Shown here piece after piece: positions 6,791 through 14,884 of a stretch of 23,453 nucleotides of DNA (position 1 is the first letter of the stretch; each line of letters begins with the position of its first letter). Source of the stretch: Lachnospiraceae bacterium UBA3386 (GTDB lineage Bacteria > Bacillota > Clostridia > Lachnospirales > Lachnospiraceae); NCBI GenBank assembly GCA_002358875.1, contig DEPS01000175.1:73956-97408 (forward strand), in the 5' to 3' direction. The notes below the pieces were generated by a model. The model worked only from the letters and a program-made list of their open reading frames with translations. It did not search any database and was not told the DNA's origin. A program made the translations under genes and the position numbers.

Positions 6791-8458
6791 TCAGTTCCTG
6801 AAAAGTGTTCCGACAAGTCCGCGTCCCAGGCTTGATCCCAGATTTCCACCAAGAGTCTTGCCGATTTTCCCGCCGAATGTACCGCCCAGCGCTTTTCCGG
6901 CCTCCCGGCCGATGGTTCCGGTCACAGTACTTGCAACGGATTTTGCGGCGCGTTTCTTTGCGGCTTCCGCCTTCTGGGCTTCCCTGGCAGCAGCAGCTTC
7001 CGCTTTTTGCTTTTCCCTTAAAGCAGCGGCCTCGGCTCTTTGTTTTTCCCTTAAAGCAGCGGCTTCTGCTCTCTGCTGTTCCCTCGCGGCAGCGGCGTCT
7101 GCCTTCTGCTGTTCTTTTGCTGCGAGCGCCTCGCTCCTCTCTTTTTCCGCAGCAGCGGCTTCCTCGAGCCCCATTCTCTCAAGGAATTCGTAGGCGGAAT
7201 CGGGATCATAAGCCCTGATGTATTTCGTGTAAAGTATGGCCGCCTTCATGCTTCTGTCTCTCTCGTCGTCAGAGATGGCTCCGAACCTGCTCTTTGGAGG
7301 AAGGATATTGGCTTTTTCCACGACAGAGGGGATACCGTCCTCTCCCAGGAAGGAGATCAGCGCCTCACCGGTGCCGAGCTCCTGCAGGGTCTTAAAGGAA
7401 TCAAAAGCGGGGTTGACTCTGAAGGACTGGGCTGCTGCGCGGACAGCTTTCTGGTCAGCCGGAGTGTAGGCCCTGAGGGCGTGCTGAACACGGTTTCCAA
7501 GCTGGGCAAGAACGCCGTCCGGAATATCGCGGGGATTCTGGGTGCAGAAATAGACACCCACGCCCTTGGAGCGGATGAGCTTTACGACCTGCTCGATCTT
7601 GTCCAGAAGAGCTTTGCTGGCGTCTTTGAAGAGCAGATGGGCTTCATCGAAGAAAAAGACCATCTTGGGCCTGTCCAGGTCGCCGACCTCGGGCATGATC
7701 TCAAAGAGCTCGGAGAGAAGCCACAGAAGGAAGGTGGCATAGAGCCTTCCATTGTTGATAAGGCTCTGGGAATCCAGGATATTGATCATCCCCTTTCCTC
7801 CCGCACCGACCTGCATCCAGTCGGAAATATTGAGGGCAGTTTCACCGAAAAACATATCTCCGCCCTCGCCCTCGAGAGCGACCAGGGCGCGGAGGATGGC
7901 ACCGATTGAGGCACTGCTCATGCGTCCATATTTTGCGACGAAATCTTTGGCGTGATCCTGCACATAGTTGAGCAGGGCTTTAAGGTCCTTGATGTCGACC
8001 AGCAGCAGCTCTTCGTCATCCGCGATCCGGTAGATTATGCTCAGGATATCGGACTGCAGGTCGTTGAGCTGCAGGACCCTCGCCATAAGGAGCGGTCCCA
8101 TCTCCGAAACAGTTGTGCGGAGCGGAATACCGTTTTTTCCATAAATATCCCAGAGTGTGACCGGATAACCCTGGAAAGAGAAACCGTGGTCCGAGAGCCC
8201 GAAACGTCCGATCCTCTCTTGCATGTCATCGGAATCCGCACCGGGAAACTGGATCCCGGCGAGGTCGCCCTTGACATCCGCCATAAAGACGGGAACGCCC
8301 ATATCACTGAAAGTCTCGGCAAGGACTCGAGCCGTCACAGTCTTTCCGGTGCCGGTAGCCCCCGCAATCAGGCCGTGTCGGTTGGCCATGCGTGGCAGCA
8401 GATAAATGCCCTCTCCCGCATCATTGTTTGCAACCCAGATCTTATCCTCCCGCAGCAT
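6791..8458 (-). CDS. HerA-like (DUF853) ATPase with coiled-coil insertion
   Basis: This 555-aa protein belongs to the DUF853/YjgR group of HerA-FtsK-type ATPases, presumed hexameric DNA translocases or helicases in the cytoplasm. Walker A is GATGTGKT (33-40) and Walker B is MVFFFDEAHLLF (266-277). The conserved segment FMADVKGDLAG (58-68) and the sensor-like YFCTQNPRDIP after Walker B also fit. Residues about 430-510 form a highly charged Ala/Glu/Lys/Arg coiled coil built from near-repeats of AEAAALREKQR. The protein ends in a Gly-rich amphipathic tail (LGGNLGSSLGRGL). AGGAGGAGG precedes the ATG by about 8 nt. A GC-rich hairpin sits directly upstream of that site. No nuclease (NurA) or Sir2 partner is adjacent, so this looks like the stand-alone form. 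Biological role unknown. Confidence 0.9.
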   Translation of the reverse strand: MLREDKIWVANNDAGEGIYLLPRMANRHGLIAGATGTGKTVTARVLAETFSDMGVPVFMADVKGDLAGIQFPGADSDDMQERIGRFGLSDHGFSFQGYPVTLWDIYGKNGIPLRTTVSEMGPLLMARVLQLNDLQSDILSIIYRIADDEELLLVDIKDLKALLNYVQDHAKDFVAKYGRMSSASIGAILRALVALEGEGGDMFFGETALNISDWMQVGAGGKGMINILDSQSLINNGRLYATFLLWLLSELFEIMPEVGDLDRPKMVFFFDEAHLLFKDASKALLDKIEQVVKLIRSKGVGVYFCTQNPRDIPDGVLAQLGNRVQHALRAYTPADQKAVRAAAQSFRVNPAFDSFKTLQELGTGEALISFLGEDGIPSVVEKANILPPKSRFGAISDDERDRSMKAAILYTKYIRAYDPDSAYEFLERMGLEEAAAAEKERSEALAAKEQQKADAAAAREQQRAEAAALREKQRAEAAALREKQKAEAAAAREAQKAEAAKKRAAKSVASTVTGTIGREAGKALGGTFGGKIGKTLGGNLGSSLGRGLVGTLFRN

Positions 8459-8481
8459 AATGATTTCCTCCTCCTGTAGGC

Positions 8482-8501
8482 CCGGGCGCGCAGCGCCCCG
8501 G
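8482..8501 (-). other. GC-rich hairpin in the 5' leader of the HerA-like gene
   Basis: CCGGGGCGC / GCGCCCGG (one bulge, 3-nt loop) lies only a few bases upstream of the AGGAGG ribosome site of the HerA-like gene on the minus strand. No T-tract follows, so it is not an obvious terminator. It could affect mRNA stability or translation initiation. Confidence 0.45.
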
Positions 8502-8504
8502 AAA

Positions 8505-8544
8505 TTCCCACAGCGTCCAATACCGTTTATTGAAGGCTGTGGAA
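8505..8544 (-). terminator. Weak candidate terminator after the SGNH hydrolase gene
   Basis: On the minus strand TTCCACAGC and GCTGTGGGAA can pair around a loop of about 21 nt, followed by TTTCC. It lies 20 bp past the SGNH gene stop. The T-tract is poor, so read-through into the HerA-like gene is possible. Confidence 0.3.
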
Positions 8545-8562
8545 AGCTTAAATAGTTACTTT

Positions 8563-10185
8563 TTAATATTCAAGACTCACTGCCCTGCAGGGAGTCAGCA
8601 GACCCGTTTCAGGGTAGGGCTCGAAGCAGACATCTCCGACCCGGCTGTCGGTGATCCAGCGAACGCCGCTGCCGTCCATATACTGCCATTTCCCGTCCAG
8701 ATAATTCCAGCCTGTCCGGGGCTTTCCGCAGTCAAAATAAAACTGGAGACCGGCTTCTTCATACCAGCCTTTATACAGGTAAAAATGGATGATCCTGTAT
8801 ATCTCCCGGTATGTCGGGCCGTCAAAATGTATTCCGTCCGGCGAACCGAAAGAACTGCGGATCCGGTTGTAGACATCGATGTAATGAACACCCTCCAGAT
8901 TCTCCCGGACATAGGTATTGAAAGATTCTATACGGCTGTTCTTGGCGTTCGGACTCTTTGAGTCGACGACCGGATTGACAGAAACGAAAAAGGTCCTTGC
9001 GCCCTTTTCCTTCCATTCCTGAGCTTTTTTGTTGATATAGTCAGTATATTTTGTTACATTTCCCAGATCGTTGACACCCATCAGTATCACAATATCTGTG
9101 TTTTCCCTGATCAGGTCTTCCATACCCGGGATCCCTGACTTGACCATCCAGTTGTAGCCCTTGCTGTCTTTGGCGGACCAGTATTCATTTTTATTGTAAG
9201 GCGCATACATATACATGCCGACGGTTCTTGAGTCACCGACGAAGATCGTGCGATGCTGCTCTTTTTCATCATTGCCGTCTTCGAAACTGCTGTCTGATGA
9301 CCGATAAATCTGACTGTTTAAAGCGCCGTACGGATCTCTCAGGGGAATTAGCGGGCGTTTCAGAGAGGATTCCTGATCTTCATCAGCCTGCAGCTCTTCT
9401 TCAGACTTCCTTTCCTGATCCTGATTCCAGCCGCCGTTGTTCTCTTCTTCATTTAATTCCTGATCACTGACCTGATCCGAACCTTTCGAAGCTTCGTCAT
9501 CTTCCTTCAGGCCTTCTTCGCCGCTCTTTTCCGGATCTTCCCCTGACCCGTGTGTCCTCAGATAATATTCCTGGACAGGCCATATAAGAAGCTTTTCCCT
9601 GATCGGTTCTGTTTCAGACCCATCCTCCCGGACAGAATCCGAGGAAACCGGCAAATCACCGGAAGATCCCGTATTGTTATTTGAAGCGCGCCGACTTATT
9701 AAGGTGGTTCTGATTGCGGAGATGAGCTCATTTATCAATGCATCCCTATAACGGGAGGATTCCTCCCGTGCTTTCAGACTGACGGCTCTGCGGACAGCGT
9801 CCGCGCGAGGAGAATATTTTTCCCTTTCAAACGAAGGAGGGTGATATCCCGCATAACTGTCAACAGCTGCGGAAGCAGCCTCTTTAAAATAGGATTGAAG
9901 CTCTTCGGGAATCCGGGACAGTCCTGTCTCTTCCCCTGCTGTAAGTTCAGCGTCTTCATTTTCTGCTTCCCCGGAATCATATGATCCGGAGCCTTCTTCC
10001 TGGGAAAAGGAATCCGGGTCGAGCCCCCAGTTCTCCAGGATCCTGGATTCGTCCCACAAATCCGGTGTTTTCGCAGAAGCTTTCAGGGGAGCGGCTGTAC
10101 AGCACACCAGACCGGCAACTGCCGCTGTTGTGATATACAGCCCGTAATGAACGCTTTTATTATCAGTTTTTTCAGAATTTTGCAA
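8563..10185 (-). CDS. Secreted SGNH/GDSL-type hydrolase with wall-binding-like C-terminus
   Basis: This 540-aa exported protein is probably an esterase or deacetylase acting at the cell surface. The TTG start at 10185 has AAGGA upstream; the nearby ATG at 10193 is out of frame. A signal peptide is visible: basic start, hydrophobic stretch YITTAAVAGLVCCTAAPL (about 17-34), cleavage near KASA. A long acidic, low-complexity linker rich in Glu, Asp and Ser fills about 200-290. The SGNH core follows: block I FVGDSRTVG with nucleophile Ser319, block III MGVNDLG with Asn372, block V PDGIHFDG with Asp450 and His453. The tail GWNYLDGKWQYMDGSG resembles a choline/glucan-binding repeat, so wall attachment is likely. 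It follows a GT-C-like membrane protein by 137 bp on the same strand; both may act on a surface glycan. Substrate unknown. Confidence 0.85.
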   Translation of the reverse strand: MQNSEKTDNKSVHYGLYITTAAVAGLVCCTAAPLKASAKTPDLWDESRILENWGLDPDSFSQEEGSGSYDSGEAENEDAELTAGEETGLSRIPEELQSYFKEAASAAVDSYAGYHPPSFEREKYSPRADAVRRAVSLKAREESSRYRDALINELISAIRTTLISRRASNNNTGSSGDLPVSSDSVREDGSETEPIREKLLIWPVQEYYLRTHGSGEDPEKSGEEGLKEDDEASKGSDQVSDQELNEEENNGGWNQDQERKSEEELQADEDQESSLKRPLIPLRDPYGALNSQIYRSSDSSFEDGNDEKEQHRTIFVGDSRTVGMYMYAPYNKNEYWSAKDSKGYNWMVKSGIPGMEDLIRENTDIVILMGVNDLGNVTKYTDYINKKAQEWKEKGARTFFVSVNPVVDSKSPNAKNSRIESFNTYVRENLEGVHYIDVYNRIRSSFGSPDGIHFDGPTYREIYRIIHFYLYKGWYEEAGLQFYFDCGKPRTGWNYLDGKWQYMDGSGVRWITDSRVGDVCFEPYPETGLLTPCRAVSLEY

Positions 10186-10220
10186 AGCAGCATGTCCTTT
10201 TTTATGTAACTGTTAAATAT

Positions 10221-10251
10221 CCTGTCTGTCTACATAGGGGCAGCAGACAGG
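10221..10251. other. Inverted repeat between the membrane protein and SGNH genes
   Basis: CCTGTCTG (10221-10228) and CAGACAGG (10244-10251) are perfect inverted copies separated by 15 bp, in the leader of the SGNH gene. There is no T-tract. It may be an operator or an mRNA hairpin; I cannot decide which. Confidence 0.35.
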
Positions 10252-10322
10252 GGAAAAGCAAAACAGCCACATCTGTCTATATCAACATTTACGTTATTTC
10301 GTACTGGTGTATAAAACAGCAG

Positions 10323-11951
10323 TCATTTCTTCTGCTTTTTCCTGTCATAAATACTGTGATCTAGGCCTTTGAATATCTGACTGTATTTTTTGGCACACAT
10401 TTCGTCCAGTTCGGAATCTGTCTTTACCATGACATAGCGGCTGCTGAGGCTGTCGTTCTCAACAGACTGCTTTAAAAACTTTTCTGTGCAGACATTCAGG
10501 GAGAGATAGTCCGGAAGAACATAGGATATCTGGATCCTGTTCTCTTCGGTGATCTTAGCCACTGTATTCTCCCAATAGAGATCGAGCGATGATGGTTTAT
10601 GAAAGATCGCTTTGCAGCCTGTATTGCCGTCCAGCAAAGCCGATGTGTCCTTATAGGGCATGATTGACACCATCTCCTTTTTGTATTCGAGCAGCTGTTC
10701 CTGCGAGATGGACGCGTCATTGATCTGCGGGAGCGAGAAGGCGGAGGGCTTCATTACAACATAAAAAGCGATCACCGCGATAATGGCGGCGCAGTTGATC
10801 CATGGAAGGATAAGGCCGAACTCGATCAGAAACAGCGAATATGCGATCGTGATCGCAAGGAGCATGCGGTGCAGCTGATAAGCCTTGTAAAGGAGGATCG
10901 TGGCCTCATAGATCATGGCGCCTGACAAAAGGAGCAGGAAGAGCACGGCGGTCCTTCCATCTTTTTTTCCTGAAAACAGAGAATAGAGAAATTCCAGGAA
11001 CAGAACAGCCCATTCAAAATAAAACAGAAAGGTCACGCCTCCGGCCCAGCGGCATTCCCTGACAAGATCGATGGCGGAATGAAAGCTCTCGACATTCAGC
11101 TTCCTGAGGCTTTTCAGGATCTCTCCGGCCTGTCCGCTGCGGACGATCTGAGCCAGACGCATGGCAGGTGCGATCTCAAAATATTCCGCGATGTACTGCA
11201 TAAGCACATACATCAGCGCCAGGGCGCCGATCATGGAAGCAAGAATGAACAGGGCATAGAAAAAGCGGCCGAAATCTCCTATCTTTTTGTTTCGGAAGAT
11301 AAGAAGGTAAAGCGGAATCAGAAAGAGCGGCAGAAAATACGGACGCATGACCCCGTAAATAAAGGTCAGCAGCGTCATAGCAAGGACAGCAAGATTTTTC
11401 CGGCCGCCGGAAGCATCCTCTGCGCGCAGATACCAGATCACAAGTCCCATAAAAACAACTATGAAGAAATGATAACTGGCTTCGGACATCCCCGACCAGG
11501 TATAGCGGGCGGCGATCAGCTGCGTCAGGAAAAAGACGGCTGTGAGAAAGGAGCTTCTCTTCCCCGGCTTCACCAGAATGATAAAGATGAAATTTGCAAG
11601 CACTGCAAGCATCACATTGATAATATATATGAAATTATGTGATGAGGTGCCTGTAATAAAGGACAGGAGGTAATAAGGGATATAGGTAAGAAGATTGTAG
11701 GGACCGAACGGAATATTGCCGTTCGTGATCTCGTTAAAGCCTGTGATCCCGCGCGGTACTCCGTAGTTTTGCATGGTGCGCACTACACGAAAATATCCGT
11801 TCTCGTCATTCCATCCTGTATTCCATGCGTCCAGCCTGAGCGGACTGGTCCCCGAAATTGCTCCAAGGATCCATCCTGCGATCAGCGGTGCCAGAATGAC
11901 CAGAAGCCACAGGATCAGGCTCCGGTCTTTTTTCTGAGTATTTTCCATCAT
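10323..11951 (-). CDS. Multi-pass membrane protein, GT-C glycosyltransferase-like
   Basis: This 542-aa membrane protein has about 11-12 hydrophobic segments in the first 400 residues and an outside-facing soluble C-terminal domain of about 130 residues (SLPQINDASISQEQL onward). The first extracellular loop carries WNDENGYFRVV followed by GVPRGITGFNE and PFGPYNLLTYIPYY. An acidic Asp-Glu pair in this loop is typical of GT-C glycosyltransferases, which use polyprenyl-phosphate sugars outside the membrane. I infer that fold from layout only and recognise no named family member. The ATG at 11951 (or the next codon) follows AAAGGA. It has a good promoter of its own, divergent from feoAB, and is followed on the same strand by the SGNH hydrolase, suggesting a shared surface-glycan job. 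Confidence 0.7.
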   Translation of the reverse strand: MMENTQKKDRSLILWLLVILAPLIAGWILGAISGTSPLRLDAWNTGWNDENGYFRVVRTMQNYGVPRGITGFNEITNGNIPFGPYNLLTYIPYYLLSFITGTSSHNFIYIINVMLAVLANFIFIILVKPGKRSSFLTAVFFLTQLIAARYTWSGMSEASYHFFIVVFMGLVIWYLRAEDASGGRKNLAVLAMTLLTFIYGVMRPYFLPLFLIPLYLLIFRNKKIGDFGRFFYALFILASMIGALALMYVLMQYIAEYFEIAPAMRLAQIVRSGQAGEILKSLRKLNVESFHSAIDLVRECRWAGGVTFLFYFEWAVLFLEFLYSLFSGKKDGRTAVLFLLLLSGAMIYEATILLYKAYQLHRMLLAITIAYSLFLIEFGLILPWINCAAIIAVIAFYVVMKPSAFSLPQINDASISQEQLLEYKKEMVSIMPYKDTSALLDGNTGCKAIFHKPSSLDLYWENTVAKITEENRIQISYVLPDYLSLNVCTEKFLKQSVENDSLSSRYVMVKTDSELDEMCAKKYSQIFKGLDHSIYDRKKQKK

Positions 11952-12005
11952 TTTTAATCCTTTCCCTATATGCCGCGCACCCTTTCATACGGGCATTTTT
12001 ACAGC

Positions 12006-12034
12006 ATTATAACACGGACTTTTGAATATGTAAA
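12006..12034 (-). promoter_or_regulatory. Promoter of the GT-C-like membrane protein gene
   Basis: TTTACA (12029-12034) and TATAAT (12006-12011) on the minus strand are exactly 17 bp apart, about 55 bp upstream of the ATG. Five of six and six of six bases match the sigma-A consensus. Confidence 0.7.
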
Positions 12035-12040
12035 AAACAC

Positions 12041-12069
12041 TTGAAGTTTTTCTTTACGCGGTTTAAGAT
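12041..12069 (+). promoter_or_regulatory. Probable feoAB promoter
   Basis: TTGAAG (12041-12046) and TAAGAT (12064-12069) are 17 bp apart, about 55 bp upstream of the first possible feoAB start. It lies back to back with the divergent membrane-protein promoter. Confidence 0.5.
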
Positions 12070-12077
12070 TTAGGCGT

Positions 12078-12089
12078 TTCTAACTAGAA
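12078..12089 (+). promoter_or_regulatory. Candidate operator just downstream of the feoAB promoter
   Basis: The inverted repeat TTCTA-ac-TAGAA sits about 8 bp after the -10 box, around the expected start of transcription. An iron-responsive repressor site would fit there. It does not match the classic Fur box, and the binding protein is unknown. Confidence 0.35.
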
Positions 12090-12122
12090 CATTTGCGAAG
12101 GATACAGGGGATACATTAAAAA

Positions 12123-14579
12123 ATGAAACAATCTGGAAAAAAGGGACCCGGTACAGAACAGCACAGGGAGAAAAACAACGTGACGCTGCGTGATATTCCT
12201 GTCGGGAGTCCAGCGGTCATCAAGAAGGTCGGAGGAAAGGGCGCCCTTCGGCAGCATTTCCTCGACATGGGTATGATCCCCGGCGTTGAGGTGAAGGTAG
12301 TACAGCTGGCTCCGATGGGGGATCCCATGGAGCTTGAGATCCATGGCTATAAGCTTACGATCAGGCTTGCGGACGCCGAAAAGATCGCGGCTGTCCCTGT
12401 TCTGGCTGATGCTGAAACAGATCCGGAGAAATCCACGGCGGACAAAAACGGAGAATATGTAAAATTATCGAAAGGGAAAGATTCTTCCAGAGATAAAAAG
12501 GCGACCGAGCATCCTGGCCTTGGCGAAGCAGGGCGCTTCCACCGCCCCGGGGACGGCGACCCGCTACCTGATGATGAGCTTCTGACCTTTGCCCTGGTCG
12601 GAAATCAGAACTGCGGAAAGACAACGCTCTTCAACCAGCTGACCGGTTCCAGCCAGCACGTAGGGAATTTCCCCGGGGTGACGGTAAGCCGTAAAGACGG
12701 CGTGATACGGCGCCACCCAAATACACTCGTGACGGATCTGCCCGGTATTTATTCCATGTCGCCCTATACCAGCGAGGAGATCATCTCCCGCAATTTTGTT
12801 CTTCATGAAAAACCCCGGGCAATCATCAATATTGTCGACGCAACGAATATAGTCCGCAATTTGTATCTCACGATGCAGCTGCTGGAGATGGATACCCCGA
12901 TGGTCGTCGCCCTCAATATGATGGACGAGGTCCGAAGCAGCGGCGGTTCGATAGACATTAACGAGCTGGAGTCCCTTCTGGGTGTGCCTGTTATCCCGAT
13001 TTCGGCAGCGAAGGGGGAAGGGATCGAGGAACTGATCAGTCATGCCATCCATGTGGCCCATTTTCAGGAAAAGCCCCTCAGGCAGGATTTCTGCGGAATG
13101 AGCGACAATGGGGGCGCGGTACACCGGTGCCTTCACGCAGTAGTGCATCTGATCGCGGATCATGCGGAAAAAGCCGGTATCCCTGTCCGCTTTGCCTCCT
13201 CCAAGATCATCGAGGGGGACAGGCTGATCCTGAATCAGCTTGATCTTGACCAGAACGAAAAGGAAATGCTTGAGCACATCGTCCTGCAGATGGAGACGGA
13301 GCGAGGGCTGGACCGCAGTGCCTCCATTGCGGATATGCGCTATTCCTTTATTTTCCAGGTCTGTGACCGGACTGTGAGGCAGGCGGGGGAATCGCCCGAG
13401 GTAATACGTAGCCGCAGAATCGACAAGGTGCTCACGGGAAAGTATACCGCGATCCCTTTTTTCGTTTTCATCATGGCGGCAGTCTTCTTTTTGACCTTCA
13501 ATGTGATAGGCGCCTTTTTCCAGGGGATCCTGGAAGACAGGATCGGGGCCCTGGCTGCTGTTGTCGATGCCGCTCTCTCTTCTGCGGGAGTAAATCCGGC
13601 GATCCACGGACTGATCGTAGACGGAATCTTTGCCGGTGTCGGGAGCGTACTGAGCTTTTTGCCGATCATCATCGTCATGTTTTTGTTTTTATCGCTTCTT
13701 GAGGACAGCGGATACATTGCCCGTGTTGCCTTTGTGATGGACCATTTTCTGAGGCGGATCGGTCTGTCCGGACGAAGCATCGTTCCCATGCTGATCGGTT
13801 TTGGCTGCAGCGTTCCCGCCGTCATGGCAACCAGGACGCTTCCCAGTGAGCGGGACAGACGAATGACCATTCTGCTCACGCCCTTTTTCAGCTGCACGGC
13901 AAAGATACCGATCTATGCCTTTTTCGTGAGCGCTTTCTTCCCGGGGCGGGGAGGCCTGATCATGACCGGTCTGTACCTTCTGGGGATCGTGACGGGTATT
14001 CTTGCAGCCCTTCTTTATAAGAGCACCCTCTTCAGGGGCGAGGCCGTTCCCTTTGTCATGGAGCTGCCTAATTACCGCATGCCCGGCCTCCGAAACACTC
14101 TGCAGCTCCTCTGGGAGAAGGCCAAGGACTTCCTGCAGCGTGCTTTTTCCGTGATCCTGATCGCTACCATTGTCGTCTGGTTCCTGCAGAATTTTGATCT
14201 GCATCTGAACATGGTACAGGATTCCCAGGCCAGCATCCTGGCCGCTGTCTCAAGCCTTTTAGTCCCCGTTTTTAAACCGGTCGGGCTTGGTGACTGGAGG
14301 ATCTGCACCGCCCTGATCAGCGGTTTTATGGCAAAGGAAAGCGTGGTCTCGACTCTCGAGATACTCTACAGCTCCGAAGGCGGCGTCACAGCTGTCATGA
14401 GCTCTCTTACAGCGGCCGGAATTCTGGTGTTTTCACTCCTCTACACCCCCTGTGTCGCAGCCATCGCCGCAATCAGGCGGGAGCTTGGCGTCAAATGGGC
14501 TGCCGTAGTCGTCTTTTGGCAGTGTGCTGTCGCCTGGGCGGCCGCTCTGGCTGTCAGGATCATTGGAACGCTGTTTTAA
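12123..14579 (+). CDS. feoB: Ferrous iron transporter, FeoA-FeoB fusion
   Basis: This 818-aa membrane protein imports Fe(II). A FeoA-type SH3-like domain occupies about residues 20-93 (TLRDIPVGSPAVIKKV, then FLDMGMIPGVEVKV). A charged linker (about 95-150) joins it to the FeoB G domain: G1 GNQNCGKTT (160-168), G3 DLPG (205-208), G4 NMMD (265-268), G5 SAAKGEG (294-300). The C-terminal half has Gate-type membrane segments with FGCSVPAVMATRT and the closing YTPCVAAIAAIRRELG. G1 has Gln where most FeoB proteins have Pro (GNPN). Two starts are possible: ATG 12123 with weak spacing from AGGGGA, or GTG 12180, which has AGGGAG 9 nt upstream and begins directly with the FeoA domain (799 aa). It is followed by a small Cys-rich membrane protein. 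Identity is very secure; the start is not. Confidence 0.96.
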   Translation: MKQSGKKGPGTEQHREKNNVTLRDIPVGSPAVIKKVGGKGALRQHFLDMGMIPGVEVKVVQLAPMGDPMELEIHGYKLTIRLADAEKIAAVPVLADAETDPEKSTADKNGEYVKLSKGKDSSRDKKATEHPGLGEAGRFHRPGDGDPLPDDELLTFALVGNQNCGKTTLFNQLTGSSQHVGNFPGVTVSRKDGVIRRHPNTLVTDLPGIYSMSPYTSEEIISRNFVLHEKPRAIINIVDATNIVRNLYLTMQLLEMDTPMVVALNMMDEVRSSGGSIDINELESLLGVPVIPISAAKGEGIEELISHAIHVAHFQEKPLRQDFCGMSDNGGAVHRCLHAVVHLIADHAEKAGIPVRFASSKIIEGDRLILNQLDLDQNEKEMLEHIVLQMETERGLDRSASIADMRYSFIFQVCDRTVRQAGESPEVIRSRRIDKVLTGKYTAIPFFVFIMAAVFFLTFNVIGAFFQGILEDRIGALAAVVDAALSSAGVNPAIHGLIVDGIFAGVGSVLSFLPIIIVMFLFLSLLEDSGYIARVAFVMDHFLRRIGLSGRSIVPMLIGFGCSVPAVMATRTLPSERDRRMTILLTPFFSCTAKIPIYAFFVSAFFPGRGGLIMTGLYLLGIVTGILAALLYKSTLFRGEAVPFVMELPNYRMPGLRNTLQLLWEKAKDFLQRAFSVILIATIVVWFLQNFDLHLNMVQDSQASILAAVSSLLVPVFKPVGLGDWRICTALISGFMAKESVVSTLEILYSSEGGVTAVMSSLTAAGILVFSLLYTPCVAAIAAIRRELGVKWAAVVVFWQCAVAWAAALAVRIIGTLF

Positions 14580-14638
14580 TAAAGGGCATCAGGGACCGAA
14601 AGGGCATCCTGAGTCGAAAAGAAAAAAAGGAGAAACCT

Positions 14639-14791
14639 TTGAATGCTATAGACATACTTCTTTTGCTGCTTCTTATCATTGCGGCCGTTTTTGCGGTGCG
14701 TACCATTCTCAGGAGAAAGGACAAAGGCTGCGGATGCGGCTGCAGCGGATGCTCCTTTGAGGATGAATGCGGCAGACGGTCCGAAAAATAA
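14639..14791 (+). CDS. FeoB-associated Cys-rich membrane protein
   Basis: This is a 50-residue protein starting at TTG 14639, with AAGGAG (14627-14632) 6 nt upstream. It has one N-terminal membrane helix (AIDILLLLLLIIAAVFAV), a basic stretch (RTILRRKDK), then a Cys cluster CGCGCSGCSFEDEC (31-44). This is the known layout of the FeoB-associated Cys-rich family, found next to feoB in Firmicutes and proposed to help iron handling. It lies 59 bp after the feoAB stop with a strong terminator behind it, so the two form one transcript. Longer in-frame starts upstream overlap feoB and lack a ribosome site. Confidence 0.88.
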   Translation: MNAIDILLLLLLIIAAVFAVRTILRRKDKGCGCGCSGCSFEDECGRRSEK

Positions 14792-14817
14792 CAGCAGATA
14801 CTGATACCTGGTCAGAC

Positions 14818-14872
14818 AAAAAAGCCTGTACAGCCGGAATGTCTTGCGGCATTCCTACTGTACAGGCTTTTT
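14818..14872. terminator. Strong bidirectional terminator between feo and the CofE-like gene
   Basis: A perfect 15-bp stem, AAAAAGCCTGTACAG / CTGTACAGGCTTTTT, is topped by an inner 8-bp stem (GGAATGTC / GGCATTCC) with a 4-nt loop. A-runs and T-runs on the two sides make it work in both directions for the convergent genes. Confidence 0.92.
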
Positions 14873-14884
14873 GAAGCTGCAGGA

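Noticed and set aside
6950..7180. CRISPR-like short repeats
   Set aside because: They are coding repeats for the coiled coil of the DUF853 ATPase, without spacers.
12564..13607. A 347-codon open frame on the minus strand
   Set aside because: It is antisense to the FeoB G domain and membrane part and has no ribosome site or recognisable domain.
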